Origin: CAZMCT01 sp964564785 | Lineage (GTDB): Bacteria; Planctomycetota; Phycisphaerae; UBA1845; Fen-1342 | Assembly: GCA_964564785.1 (NCBI GenBank) | Contig: CAZMCT010000004.1 | Span: 1-64,000, forward strand | Direction: 5' to 3' | DNA: 64,000 nt | Made by a program: the position numbers and the translations under genes | The notes under the pieces: model-generated | What the model was told of the DNA's origin: nothing | The model's database searches: none | Seen by the model: only the letters and a program-made list of their open reading frames with translations | Shown here: piece by piece, positions 16,557 to 26,110 of the stretch | How positions within the stretch are numbered: the first letter of the stretch is position 1 | How the letters are laid out: each line of letters starts with the position of its first letter

Positions 16557-18758
16557 ATGACCTCATCCGCGTCTGTCCCAGCGCCGGCGGCTGATCCGGC
16601 ACGCCCCGGTGAGTCGCCTGCGGCGACCGGCCTGGACGCCGTGTTCCGCCCGAAGTCGATCGCCGTCCTCGGCGTGACCAACACCCCCGGAACCGTGCCG
16701 CACGACATCTTCGTCAACCTGCTCGACACCCGCTTTCAAGGCGTCGTGTACCCGGTCGCTCCGCGCAAGAAGCACATCGCCGGCGTGCGGGCCTACGACT
16801 ACGTGCTCGACATCCCCGACCCGGTCGACCTGGCCGTGATCGTCTTCCCCGGCAACGTCTGCGAGCGGGCCCTCGAACAGTGCGTCCAGAAGGGTATCAA
16901 GGCCGTCATCATCATCTCGGCCGGCTTCCGCGAGGTCGGACCCGCGGGCTGGGAGCGCGAGCAGCGCGTCCAAGCCATCGCGCGGGCCAGCGGCATGCGG
17001 CTCGTCGGACCCAACTGCCTCGGCGTCATCAACACCGAGCCCGACGTGCGCCTCAACGCCAGCTTCGCCCGGGCCATGCCCGCGGCCGGCCGCATCGCCT
17101 TCCTCTCGCAGAGCGGGGCCTTGTGCACCGCCGTGCTCGACTATGCCGCGGGAAAAAGCATCGGCTTCTCAAAGTTCGTCAGCCTCGGCAACAAGGCCGA
17201 CGTCGGCGAGGTCGACCTCTTGTACTACCTCGCCAACGACCCCCAAACCGCCGTCATCCTGATGTACCTCGAGTCCATCACCCGCGGCCGCGAGCTGATG
17301 AAAGCCGCCCGTGAGATCGCCGGCAGCCGCACCAACCCCAAGCCCATCCTGGCCATCAAGGGTGGCCGCACACCCGCCGGCGCCGCCGCCGCCCTGTCGC
17401 ACACCGGGGCCCTGGCCGCCAGCGCCGAGGTCTGCGACGGCGTCTTCGAGCAATCCGGCATCATCCGTTGCCTCTCGATCGAGGAGATGTTCAACACCGC
17501 CACGCTCCTGGCCGGACAGGGCCTGCCCGCCGGCGACCGCCTCGCGATCGTCACCAACGCCGGCGGCCCGGGTGTCATGGCTACCGACGCCGCCGTCGGC
17601 CGCGGCCTGGAGCTCTCGCGTTTCACCCCGCAGACCACCGCGCGGCTCAAGGAGGCCCTGCCCGCCGCGGCCAACCTCAAAAACCCGATCGACGTCATCG
17701 GCGACGCCCGGGCCGACCGCTACGCCGCCGCGCTGGAGGCGGTCTACGAAGACCCCGGCGTGGACCAGATTCTGGTGATCCTGACGCCGCAGTCGATGAC
17801 CGACATCAACACCATCGCGAAGACGATCTGCGAGCTGAAGGACCGCTTCGCCCACGCCGGCAAGACCCTCGCCTGCTCGTTCATGGGCGCCAAGGACGTC
17901 GCCCCGGGTATCGAGATCCTGCTGCGGCACGGCGTGCCCCACTACATCCTGCCCGAGTGGGCGGTAGACGCCATGTGGCGGGCCGCCTGGTATCGCCGCT
18001 GGCTCAACCGCGAAGTCACCGAGGTCAAGACCTACCCGGTGGACCGAGCCCGCGCCGCCGCCATCCTCGACGCCGCCCCAGACGGCTATCTCTCCGAGCC
18101 CCAGGCCCTCGAAATCCTCGCCGCGTACGGCTTCCCGGTTCCACCGTACACGCTGACCCACAGCGAGGCCGAGGCCGTCGCGGCCGCCGACCGGCTCGGT
18201 TACCCGGCCGTCCTGCGCGTGGTCTCGCCGCGGATCGTGCACAAGTTCGACGTGCAGGGGGTCGCGCTCAACCTCCGCAACGCGCCCGAGCTGCGGGCCG
18301 CCTACCGCGCCATGCAGGACAAGCTGCGGGCCCACGTCGGGCCCGAGGACATCACCGGCATTCTCGTGCGGCCGATGATCCCACCTGGCAAGGAGCTGAT
18401 CCTGGGCCTCAGCCGCGACCCGGTTTTCGGCCACATCCTGATGGTCGGCCTGGGCGGCATCTACGTCGAGGCGTTCAAGGACGTGACGTTCCGCATCGTG
18501 CCGATCCGCGAGGGAGCGGCCGGGAAGATGGTCCGCGAGCTGCGGATGTTCAAGCTGCTGACCGGGCTGCGGGGTGAGCCGCCCAGCGACGTGCCGGCGA
18601 TCGAGGACGCCCTCAAACGCCTCTCACAACTCGCCGACGACTTCCCACGCATCGCGGAGCTCGACATCAACCCGCTCATCGTCCACGCGGCCGGCGCGGG
18701 CTGCCACGTCGCGGATGTCCGCATTCGGCTGGAGCACCGGCCGCGGGCGGCACAGTGA
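16557..18758 (+). CDS. ADP-forming acetyl/acyl-CoA synthetase, fused alpha-beta
   Basis: A 733-aa fusion. The N-terminal CoA-binding domain begins LDAVFRPKSIAVLGVTNTPG (residues about 25-150). A succinyl-CoA ligase-like domain follows, with the phospho-histidine loop AALSHTGALA near residue 282. The C-terminal half (from about 525, GYLSEPQALEILAAYGFPVPPY) is an ATP-grasp beta subunit ending ELDINPLIV. The reaction interconverts acyl-CoA, ADP and phosphate with acid, CoA and ATP. No GNAT acetyltransferase domain is seen. ATG 16557 was chosen; the frame upstream is open but not protein-like. It follows the ACP gene by 88 bp. Confidence 0.88.
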   Translation: MTSSASVPAPAADPARPGESPAATGLDAVFRPKSIAVLGVTNTPGTVPHDIFVNLLDTRFQGVVYPVAPRKKHIAGVRAYDYVLDIPDPVDLAVIVFPGNVCERALEQCVQKGIKAVIIISAGFREVGPAGWEREQRVQAIARASGMRLVGPNCLGVINTEPDVRLNASFARAMPAAGRIAFLSQSGALCTAVLDYAAGKSIGFSKFVSLGNKADVGEVDLLYYLANDPQTAVILMYLESITRGRELMKAAREIAGSRTNPKPILAIKGGRTPAGAAAALSHTGALAASAEVCDGVFEQSGIIRCLSIEEMFNTATLLAGQGLPAGDRLAIVTNAGGPGVMATDAAVGRGLELSRFTPQTTARLKEALPAAANLKNPIDVIGDARADRYAAALEAVYEDPGVDQILVILTPQSMTDINTIAKTICELKDRFAHAGKTLACSFMGAKDVAPGIEILLRHGVPHYILPEWAVDAMWRAAWYRRWLNREVTEVKTYPVDRARAAAILDAAPDGYLSEPQALEILAAYGFPVPPYTLTHSEAEAVAAADRLGYPAVLRVVSPRIVHKFDVQGVALNLRNAPELRAAYRAMQDKLRAHVGPEDITGILVRPMIPPGKELILGLSRDPVFGHILMVGLGGIYVEAFKDVTFRIVPIREGAAGKMVRELRMFKLLTGLRGEPPSDVPAIEDALKRLSQLADDFPRIAELDINPLIVHAAGAGCHVADVRIRLEHRPRAAQ

Positions 18759-18960
18759 TCCTCCCCTTGCCCGGCGCCGGTGCCTACCGGCAGCGTCAAA
18801 GCCCCGATTCCGGCCGTCCGAGCCCGGAACGCCGGCGCGTCCAACGTCCGGCCACGCCCGTGTGCATCGTACGCGACGGCGGAATGCCGCTTGCCGGTCG
18901 AGGTGGGCCGCAGATCACGAACCGGAACAAGCCGGATGGTGCGGGGCTCCAGTCGGGTCC

Positions 18961-19197
18961 TCAGTCGAGCGTGTGCATTGAACGAACCGCCCTCTCGGCA
19001 CAGGGCCGCGGCGTCGTGATCTTGCGGCTCGCCGTAACCGGGCCATCTTCCTCGACCGTGATGTGGCTCACGTGTCCGCTCGTCAGGTGAGTATACCACA
19101 CCCTCCGTTCGACCAGCCGGCTGCCGGCGACCGGCGGGCCGAGTTCGCGATAGGCCAGCAGGGGAGTGATCCAGGTCTCGCGGGTCAGCGCGGTCAC
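18961..19197 (-). CDS. Small hypothetical protein
   Basis: A 78-aa protein starting at GTG 19197, with GGAGAA 7 nt upstream. The residue composition (TWITPLLAYRELGPPVAGSRLVERRVWYTHLTSGHVSHITVEE) looks coding and beta-rich, but I recognise no family. It lies 87 nt downstream of the broken TlpA-TIGR03435 gene on the same strand and may be its operon partner. 18759-18960 holds no clear feature. Confidence 0.45.
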   Translation of the reverse strand: MTALTRETWITPLLAYRELGPPVAGSRLVERRVWYTHLTSGHVSHITVEEDGPVTASRKITTPRPCAERAVRSMHTLD

Positions 19198-19284
19198 GTG
19201 ACTTCTCCGCGACAGTGGCTCGCTTTCTGGGTCTCCTCGTGGTCCACTTGCGCACTCAACGCGCGGTGCCTACCCTCCAACGGT

Positions 19285-20558
19285 TCAGCCAAGGTCCCCG
19301 CACTTTCCCAGACTGGTGTTTCTCGAAGTAGCGGAAGCGCCCGGCGGCGCGTCCGCCGCCGACTCGAAAATAAGCATCTCGACGGTTTGTTGCTCCGGTT
19401 GCAGCTCCAGCCCGAATTGCTCGCGCACCGCTCTGAGCAAATCTTGCTTGTCTCCATCCTTCCAGACGAGCAGGAAATCGAACCGCCCCTCCAGGTGAGT
19501 ATCATCCCGCACCGGACAATCCAGCAAGCGGCCCAGCGTCGCGCAGAGCGTTGCGAGGGTCTCATTGCTCAGCGTGTAGTTCATCATGCCGGCCGCGTCG
19601 GTCCCAGATCCGCTGTGCCTGCCGGCGCCCGCGTCCATCGCCGTTGGCACGAGCTTGTGGGTCCCGTCGGCGGGGACCACCAGGCGATATCCGTCGTACG
19701 GGCGAGTTTCGCGACGGAGCGTGAGCCCCAGGCCGGACGTCAGGGCCGATTGCAGCAGCGGCCGCGCCGCCTCATGTCCGGCGGCCACCTTGGCCTTCGC
19801 GTCAAAACGTGCGCTGCTCAACTCGTCCGGCAGCAGAATCTGGTAAGGCTGAACATCGTAAGCCAGCTCGATGATCGTCCGCAGTTCGCAGCCGAAGAAT
19901 TCCCAGCCCGTCGAGTCGCACGACCACATCTGCCCTTCAATGGCATCCCTCCTTCGAATCGTGACCTCGACCAAGGGGGGGTGCTTTCTTCATCCGCCGA
20001 CCTCGTCGCCGCGACTCTCTCAGCCTCAGTGGGTAGCTCCGGCAATCCCGGCGGCCGACCCGCGAGGACGTTTTCCAGCGCCGTGGCGCTCAGGACGGTG
20101 GGGTGTGTGTCGCCCACGACCACGCCCCTGCCGTCCACCACAATCGTTCTCGGGATCCCCTCGACGCCGTAAGCCTCGAACATCGACCGATCCGTGTCGA
20201 GCGCCACCCAGGCCCGCATGGGCTTGCGCGCGAGAAACTGCTGCACCGTCGCTTCTTTCTCGTCCGTCACGGCGATGAACTGAACCGGGCGGTTCTTGAA
20301 GGTGTCCGCAAGCTCGTTCAAGTGGGCGATCGCGGCGACACAGGGTCCGCACCAGGTGGCCCAGAACTCCAGCACGACCACCTTGCCTCGTAAGGCATCC
20401 CACGTTGCCGCCGGGCCCTCCGCCGGCTGTACGATCTTCTCCACGCTCAGCGGCGGGGCGGGCTTGCCAAGCGCGAACTGTGCGGGTTGGTCGCCTGGCC
20501 GTCGCTCTCAACCGACCAGAGCCAGTAACACGACAGCGGTGCAACGCAGCGGTCGCAT
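19285..20558 (-). pseudogene. Secreted TlpA-like thioredoxin fused to TIGR03435/DUF3738 domain, disrupted
   Basis: ATG 20558 (GGGAG upstream) opens a signal-peptide-like MRPLRCTAVVLLALVG and then hits an in-frame TGA (20508-20510). The same frame goes on as a classic TlpA start (FALGKPAPPLSVEKIV) and thioredoxin fold with the active site FWATWCGPC. At a 7-nt homopolymer (19975-19981) the frame shifts by one; one added base restores LVEVTIRRRDAIEG and a TIGR03435/DUF3738 domain (WEFFGCELRTIIELAYDVQPYQI ... LLVWKDG) to the stop at 19285. The intact product would be about 424 aa, an exported thiol-disulfide protein. Both lesions would have to be sequencing errors for the gene to be functional. 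Confidence 0.75.
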
Positions 20559-20697
20559 GACGAATCTCCCTGGACGGAAACCATAATACCCTGGGCCGAG
20601 CTGCAAGGTGAGGTTCGCGCGGTGATGCAGCAGACGAAGCAGCGCAGCGGCTGGGGCGGCAGTCCGGCGTGGTCGGCCGCCCCGAAGCGGGCGGCCG

Positions 20698-21594
20698 TTA
20701 GTCGACGGGTTGTACTGCTCGTGTGCCGCCGCCGTCCCGCGCCCCGCGCGAAACGAGCCACACGCCGCCCAGCACGCACAATCCTCCCACCACGGCCGGC
20801 AGCGTGATCGCCTCGTTCAGCAGCATTCGGCCGGTGACGAGGGAGACGAACGGCTCAAGGTAGATGAGCGCCCCCGTGCGGGCAGGTCCGTGCGTGCGCT
20901 GCGCCGCGAACCAGAGGTAGTAGGCCAGGCCCGAACAGACCGGCCCGAGAAACGCCACCGCAAGCAACACGCGGACAGTCAGCGGCGCGCGGAGCGGTCC
21001 CTCCGCCGCGGCCCCCACGGTGACCAGGGTGGCGGCGCACGCCATCGACAGCGCGGTGACGCGGAGCGGCCCGCTGCGAGCGACCGCCCCCGCCGCGGCG
21101 AGGGTGTAGACCGTCCAGGTAAAGCACGAGCCCAACTGGAGCAGGTCGCCGCGCACCGCCGTGTGGAACTCGGACAGGATCACGAGCAGGATGCCCCCCG
21201 CCCCAAGGCCGACGCCCGCCCAGCCGCTGCGCGTCAGGCGCTGCTGGCCGAGCAACTGGGCCCCAATCGCCACCGTCACGGGAATAAAGCCGATGATCCA
21301 GCCCGTGTGCACCGCCGAAGTGAATCGCAGCCCCTCCGCCTGGAGCACCAGGTGCAGGACCAGCACCGCGCCGAGCAGCAGGCACGCGCGCCGGTCGCCG
21401 CGCCGCGGCCAGACCGCGCCGCCTCGCCCCAGCAGAATCCCCGTCAGCAGCAGGGCGCCGGCCCACGTGCGCACCGCCACCAGCCCGAACGGGGTGAACG
21501 ACTCGAGCGCGACCCGCGTCGCCACGAACGAAGCGCCCCAGACCGTGACGGCCACCAGCCCCCCCAGCGGCAGCCGCGCAGCGGCCTTACGCAT
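20698..21594 (-). CDS. EamA/DMT-family transporter
   Basis: A 298-aa membrane protein with ten predicted helices in two EamA repeats (GGLVAVTVWGASFVATRVALESFTPF ... and SGLAYYLWFAAQRTHGPARTGALIYLEPFVSLVTG). The family exports metabolites or amino acids. The start ATG 21594 overlaps the end of the upstream GT4 gene by 8 nt, suggesting translational coupling; a GTG at 21630 is less likely. It is last in a minus-strand decarboxylase - GT4 - EamA operon. Substrate unknown. Confidence 0.85.
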   Translation of the reverse strand: MRKAAARLPLGGLVAVTVWGASFVATRVALESFTPFGLVAVRTWAGALLLTGILLGRGGAVWPRRGDRRACLLLGAVLVLHLVLQAEGLRFTSAVHTGWIIGFIPVTVAIGAQLLGQQRLTRSGWAGVGLGAGGILLVILSEFHTAVRGDLLQLGSCFTWTVYTLAAAGAVARSGPLRVTALSMACAATLVTVGAAAEGPLRAPLTVRVLLAVAFLGPVCSGLAYYLWFAAQRTHGPARTGALIYLEPFVSLVTGRMLLNEAITLPAVVGGLCVLGGVWLVSRGARDGGGTRAVQPVD

Positions 21595-22702
21595 GAGCCG
21601 CTCCCGGCCGCCCGGCCAGGGCCAGCTCATAGGCCGCGCGTGTGCGCGTCGCGGCGGCGGCCCACGTGCACTCCTGCGCGACGCGCGCGGCGAGGGGCGC
21701 CGACGGGCCGCGCGCCAGGGCCTGCGCGACTGCGGCCCGGATCGAGCCGGGGTCGTCCGGCCGGCAGTACGTGGCCTCGTCGCCGAAGTACTCGCGCGTG
21801 CAACCCCCGGGCGTGACGACCAGCGCGCAGCCGCACAGCGCCGCCTCCAGGCTCGCCAGCCCCGGCGTTTCGTACCAGCTCACGCACGCATGCACCGCCG
21901 CCGCGTGATACAGCCGCGGAAGCTCGGACGCGGGGCAGGGCGGCAGGAAACGCACGTGCTCGTCGGCCGCGGCGCGACAGCGGGCCGCGTAGCGCCGGTT
22001 GAAGCGCCCGGCGCTGCCGACCAGCGTGAGCGGCGTCGCGGTCCCGCGCAGTGCGGTGATCAGTGCCAGTTGATTCTTGCGCGGTTCGATTCTCCCGACA
22101 CACAGGACTCCGGTCCGCGCCGCGGCCGAAGCGGCAGGGGGACCGAAGAGCGCGGTGTCGGCGGCGTTGGGCACGATGACCGTGGGACGCGCGAGCTCGA
22201 ATCGACGCTCGATCTCCGCCTGCTCGGCCCGGCTGTTGGGCAGGATCACGGCGACGCCCCGCAACAGCTCGCGGGCGGCCGTGCGAAAACGCAGGCAGAG
22301 TCGGCCCGGCAGCGGGATCCGCCGTCGCTCGCGGCAATGCAGCAGGTAGCGCTGCGTCAACCGCAAGCTCTGATACGCGCCGCTGCCGACCCAGCGCGCG
22401 AGCCAGCCCTGCAATCCTGCCCGCCCGCCCCGATCAAACTCGTCGGACGGCCACCAGATCGGACTGAGCACCGCCGGCCGGTTCGCGGCCTGCACACGTT
22501 CCAAATGCTCGCGGTTTTCCCACAGCCGGTCGAGGTGGAACAGGTGCACAAGATCATGATCCGGAAGACTGGCCGGACACTCCGAGCGCAGCTCGACATG
22601 CACGCCGCCGGCACGCAGCGCCGCCGCCGTGTTCTCGATCTGCACGGTGTCCCCGCCGGGGTGCTGGCGGAGATTGCGGCGAACCAGCCACAGGACGCGC
22701 AT
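21587..22702 (-). CDS. Glycosyltransferase family 4
   Basis: A 371-aa GT-B glycosyltransferase. The N-terminal domain carries RRNLRQHPGGDTVQIENTAAALRAGG. The C-terminal donor domain has VLCVGRIEPRKNQLALI and the Ex7E motif in ETPGLASLEAALCGCALV, typical of retaining GT4 enzymes using nucleotide-sugars. It starts 12 nt after the decarboxylase gene. Acceptor and sugar cannot be deduced; exopolysaccharide or cell-surface glycan synthesis is likely. Confidence 0.88.
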   Translation of the reverse strand: MRVLWLVRRNLRQHPGGDTVQIENTAAALRAGGVHVELRSECPASLPDHDLVHLFHLDRLWENREHLERVQAANRPAVLSPIWWPSDEFDRGGRAGLQGWLARWVGSGAYQSLRLTQRYLLHCRERRRIPLPGRLCLRFRTAARELLRGVAVILPNSRAEQAEIERRFELARPTVIVPNAADTALFGPPAASAAARTGVLCVGRIEPRKNQLALITALRGTATPLTLVGSAGRFNRRYAARCRAAADEHVRFLPPCPASELPRLYHAAAVHACVSWYETPGLASLEAALCGCALVVTPGGCTREYFGDEATYCRPDDPGSIRAAVAQALARGPSAPLAARVAQECTWAAAATRTRAAYELALAGRPGAAHA

Positions 22703-22713
22703 GGCCGGCCAGA

Positions 22714-24243
22714 TTACTTGCGCCGGCCCGGATCATCCATCCGCGGCACCGACGCCAGCAGACGCGCGTGCGTCCGACGGATGAGCTCCTGCACCTGCTC
22801 CACGTGCGCTTGCGTCGTCCGCAGATTGCCGATCGTCAACCGCACGACATACCGGCCCCGCAGCCGCGTGTGCGACAGGAAAACCGGACCGGCAGCGTTG
22901 ATCTCGCCCACAAGCCGCTCGTTGAACACGTCCTGCTGCTCGTGCGAGAGGCCGGGCGGGACGGCCCGGAAACAGATGGTGCTGAACGGCACGGGCGCGA
23001 CCAGTTCGAAGCCCGGCTGTCCCGCCAACCAGGCGGCGAAGCGCCGCGCGAGCGCGCAGTGATAGCGGATGCGCTCTTGGAGCCCGTGTACGCCGAATCG
23101 CCGCAGCACCATCCAAAGCTTCAACGCCCGCATGCGTCGACCGAGCTGCACGCCGTAGTCCATCAGGTTCGTGACGCCCTGCTCCGTGGTCGTCAGGTAG
23201 TCCGGCACGATCGAAAACGCACGCCGCAGCACGTCGGGGCGCCGAATGAACAGCACCGAGCAGTCCACCGGCACGAACAGCCACTTGTGCGGATTCGTCA
23301 CGATCGAGTCGGCGTGCTCGATCCCGGCGAACTGTTCACGAAACTCCGGGCAGATCGCCGCCGCCAATGCGTATGCGCCGTCGACGTGCAACCACAGATT
23401 CTCACGCTGGGCAATGGCGGCGATCTTCGCGACCGGATCGATCGCGGTTACCGAGGTCGTGCCGACCGTGGCCACGACCGCTACCGGCAGGTGCCCGGCG
23501 CGTTTGTCCTCGGCAATCGCCGCCTCCAGCGCGTCGATCCGCATGCGAAACTCGCCGTCGGTCTCGATCCGTCGGAGGTTCTCCAGACCGAACCCAAGCG
23601 TGATCGCCGCCTTGTCAATGGACGAATGGGCCTGGTCGCTGCAATACAAAGTCATACTTGGCAGATCCTTACGACCCGCCAGACCGCGGCGGCGGATGTC
23701 CAGCTCGGCGCGGTGCTCGCGCGCCGCCGCCAGCGAGAGCAGCGAACTGATCGACGCCGTATCATTGATGTGCCCGCAGAAATCGCCCGGAAGCCCGATC
23801 ATCTGCCGAAGCCAGTCGCAGACGTGCTCCTCGAGTTCGGTCGCAGCCGGCCCCGTCCGCCAGAGCATGGCATTGACGTTCAGCGCGCCGGCGAGGGCCT
23901 CGCCGAGCAGGCCTGGCCCGGAACCGGTAACGGCAAAGTAAGCCATGAACCCAGGGTGATTCCAATGCGTCGTATTGGCTTCAACCACTCGCTTGTAATC
24001 GTCGAGGATCCGGTCCATCGACTCCGGCTCGGCCGGCGGACTAGTCGGTAATTGTTTCCGAACGTCGCCGGGGCGGATGGGTGGCACGACGGGATACCTG
24101 TGAACGTTTTCGAGGTAGTCCGCCATGAGGTCGGCGACGCGGTGCATTGCGGCGCGGAACTCGTCAGGCGGAATGTCTCCGGGGTGTGGCGGGGGCGGCT
24201 CTTCGCCCGTCCCGGGTTCGCGGTCGCGGACAGCAGCGCTCAT
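22714..24243 (-). CDS. PLP-dependent group II decarboxylase (aromatic amino acid type)
   Basis: A 509-aa fold-type I PLP enzyme. The PLP lysine is K320 in TNPHKWLF, the cofactor aspartate is D288 in HVDGAYA, and H206 (DQAHSSIDKA) stacks on the ring. FMAYFAVTGSGPGLLGEALAGALNVNAMLW is the family N-terminal signature. It resembles aromatic-L-amino-acid decarboxylases, but substrate range (tyrosine, tryptophan, histidine, glutamate) cannot be fixed. ATG 24243 is chosen; an in-frame GTG at 24291 would add 16 residues. First gene of the operon with GT4 and EamA. The exporter partner could move an amine product; that is inference. Confidence 0.85.
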   Translation of the reverse strand: MSAAVRDREPGTGEEPPPPHPGDIPPDEFRAAMHRVADLMADYLENVHRYPVVPPIRPGDVRKQLPTSPPAEPESMDRILDDYKRVVEANTTHWNHPGFMAYFAVTGSGPGLLGEALAGALNVNAMLWRTGPAATELEEHVCDWLRQMIGLPGDFCGHINDTASISSLLSLAAAREHRAELDIRRRGLAGRKDLPSMTLYCSDQAHSSIDKAAITLGFGLENLRRIETDGEFRMRIDALEAAIAEDKRAGHLPVAVVATVGTTSVTAIDPVAKIAAIAQRENLWLHVDGAYALAAAICPEFREQFAGIEHADSIVTNPHKWLFVPVDCSVLFIRRPDVLRRAFSIVPDYLTTTEQGVTNLMDYGVQLGRRMRALKLWMVLRRFGVHGLQERIRYHCALARRFAAWLAGQPGFELVAPVPFSTICFRAVPPGLSHEQQDVFNERLVGEINAAGPVFLSHTRLRGRYVVRLTIGNLRTTQAHVEQVQELIRRTHARLLASVPRMDDPGRRK

Positions 24244-24378
24244 ATCAGATCCAGGTCCGAGGTCGACATTCGGCCGCCACGCGCGGGCCAAGACCGGTAA
24301 TTATTAGTCTCACGAAGGCTTGCGTCCACCAGCGGCCCCCGGCCGCGCGAAGACGGCGCAGAAGGTCGGCCGCGGCGG

Positions 24379-25740
24379 GTGGCGATGCCGATAAAGCAGC
24401 CGGGAAGACGAATGAGTGCCCGGCTCGGCCATAGCGCTGCGACCGTCCCGCCTCGAACGCGCCCCGAGGCCGCGCTTCGGGATGAGCTGGCGAAGCGGGT
24501 TTCGAACCTCTCGGGGCGCGCGGGCGAACTGTGCGCGGACCTGGAGCAGATCCAGGCGGTCGTGCAGGCGGAGCTGAGGGCGCTGGATCGGCAGCAGGCC
24601 GAACTGGCGGAGCGCGGCGCCCGACTGGCGCAACGGCAGGACGAGCAGCGCGCTCGGGCGGCGGCCTTGGAGCAGGCCGAGGCCGAGTTGCGGGTGCGGC
24701 AGGCCGAGCTCGAGACGCGCCGGGAAGAGTGCGATCGGCAGCGTGAGGACTTGAGCCGGCTCGAGGGGGAGCTGGCCGCCCGCGAGCGAGAGCTGAACAG
24801 CCGCCGGAGCGAGCTCGACGCCCAGGCCGAAGAAGTCGAGCTGCGCGAGGCCGAAGTTGCGGACCGGCAGTCGCTGGTGGAGCAAACCGCGCGACAGTTG
24901 GCGCGCGAGCAGGAGCAACTCCGGAGTCGGGAGGCAGCGCTGGCGAAACGGGCGGAGGAGCTGGAGCAGGCCCGGGCCCAGTTAGCGCAGGAGGAAGAGC
25001 ATTTCCACGGGCGGGAGGCCGCCCTGGCGGAGCGGGCCCGCGAGCTGGAAGAGAAGCGCGGCGCGCTGGCTCGCGAGGAAGAGGACTTACGGCGGCGCGA
25101 GGCCGTGCTCGCGAGCCACGGACGGATGCTCCAGCAGCAACGGGCGGAGCTCGTCCGCCTGCGCGCGGCGACTCCGGACGGAAACGGCGAACGACGCGAC
25201 GCGGCTGCCGAGGCGGGCACGGCGGCTGCGGCAGCGCTGGCCGGCCGGACCCAGGCGCTCGAGCAGCAGCGGGCCGCGATCCAGGCCCAGGAAGCCGAAT
25301 TGATGCGCCAGCAGCTCATCCTGTCGGCCCGGGCCCGCGAACTGCACGAGCATGGTCAGACGCTGATCGGAAACGCGGCCGCGCTGCGTGCCGTGGCGGA
25401 GGTGGATTCGGCGGCGGCGCGCGTCGCGCAGCAGCAGCGTGAGGAGCTGGCAAGCGAGCTGGACGCCTACAGCAAGGGTCTTGCGGGTCGGGCGGCCGAG
25501 CTGGAACAGCACCGCCTCGAGTTGGAGCGAGCCGAGGAAGAGCTGCGGCAACGGCAGTTGTCACAGATGGCGCTGGCACAGGAGCTCGAGCTCCAGCGCG
25601 AGACGCTGCGGCTGGAGGAAGAGGAACTCCAACTGCGCCAAGCGAGCGTGGTCGAGCTGCGGACGGCCGTTCGTTACGTCTCACCCCCCCCGGATATCTA
25701 CGTCGACCCGCACGAGGTCGACCCGTCACCCGTACCCTAG
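24379..25740 (+). CDS. Long coiled-coil protein
   Basis: About 453 aa, almost all coiled coil. Residues about 35-425 are built from irregular heptads rich in E, Q, R, A and L, with recurring pieces such as AELEQxRxxL, REAALAxRAxELE and EEEDLRRREA. There is no signal peptide, transmembrane segment or enzyme motif. The C-terminus ends in a non-helical YVSPPPDIYVDPHEVDPSPVP tail that could be a docking peptide. Start uncertain: GTG 24379, ATG 24385 or ATG 24411 (GGGAAG upstream). A structural or filament-forming role is possible. It is divergent from the decarboxylase. Confidence 0.75.
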   Translation: MAMPIKQPGRRMSARLGHSAATVPPRTRPEAALRDELAKRVSNLSGRAGELCADLEQIQAVVQAELRALDRQQAELAERGARLAQRQDEQRARAAALEQAEAELRVRQAELETRREECDRQREDLSRLEGELAARERELNSRRSELDAQAEEVELREAEVADRQSLVEQTARQLAREQEQLRSREAALAKRAEELEQARAQLAQEEEHFHGREAALAERARELEEKRGALAREEEDLRRREAVLASHGRMLQQQRAELVRLRAATPDGNGERRDAAAEAGTAAAAALAGRTQALEQQRAAIQAQEAELMRQQLILSARARELHEHGQTLIGNAAALRAVAEVDSAAARVAQQQREELASELDAYSKGLAGRAAELEQHRLELERAEEELRQRQLSQMALAQELELQRETLRLEEEELQLRQASVVELRTAVRYVSPPPDIYVDPHEVDPSPVP

Positions 25741-26000
25741 CGCCGACCTCCATTCCCTGTTCCGCTTTTCTTTTTGTTTGCCGCCATCCTCAGCGCTTCT
25801 CGGCAGCCCCTTGAAAAAGGGTACAGACACGGCGGGATTGGCCGTCGGTGCTATCGCGATGGCGGGTTGGCGCGGAGCCAGCCCCCTTTTTGAACGCGCT
25901 GGCAAGGAGTGCGAGGCGGCTTGTGGGCCCCGCGGTTCTCCGTCGCGTTCGCGGCGTAGGTGGGCCGGTCATTGTACGTCACGGGAGAGAGTGAAAAGGC

Positions 26001-26041
26001 AACGGGGAAGAGGGAACGGGGAACAGGGAATGGGGAACAGG
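26001..26041. repeat. GGGAACAG-type low-complexity repeat
   Basis: Imperfect tandem copies of a 7-8-bp unit (GGGAACG / GGGAACAG / GGAATGG). The same family recurs at 38877-38950, 55795-55812 and, inverted, at 59533-59588. Confidence 0.75.
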
Positions 26042-26066
26042 GGGCACGGCCGGACGGCCGTGGCAC
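26042..26066. repeat. Palindrome GGCACGGCCGGACGGCCGTG
   Basis: CACGGCCG-ga-CGGCCGTG, followed by GCAC. A related palindrome is at 52482-52507. It looks like a dispersed REP-like element. Confidence 0.55.
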
Positions 26067-26110
26067 ATGGCGGAGGGATGGACGGGCTGCAAGCCGTGAC
26101 TACCGGACCG

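Larger units (their letters stand above)
25741..26110. other. Intergenic region with low-complexity and palindromic repeats
   Basis: 370 bp between convergent genes. It holds a CTTGAAAAAGGGTACAG ... CCCCCTTTTTGAAC inverted pair (about 25810-25895), the GGGAACAGGG tract (26001-26041) and a palindrome at 26042-26066. No gene recognised. Confidence 0.5.

Noticed and set aside
19930..19950. tRNA T-loop-like TTCGAATC
   Set aside because: It is inside the TIGR03435 coding segment and has no surrounding cloverleaf or acceptor stem.
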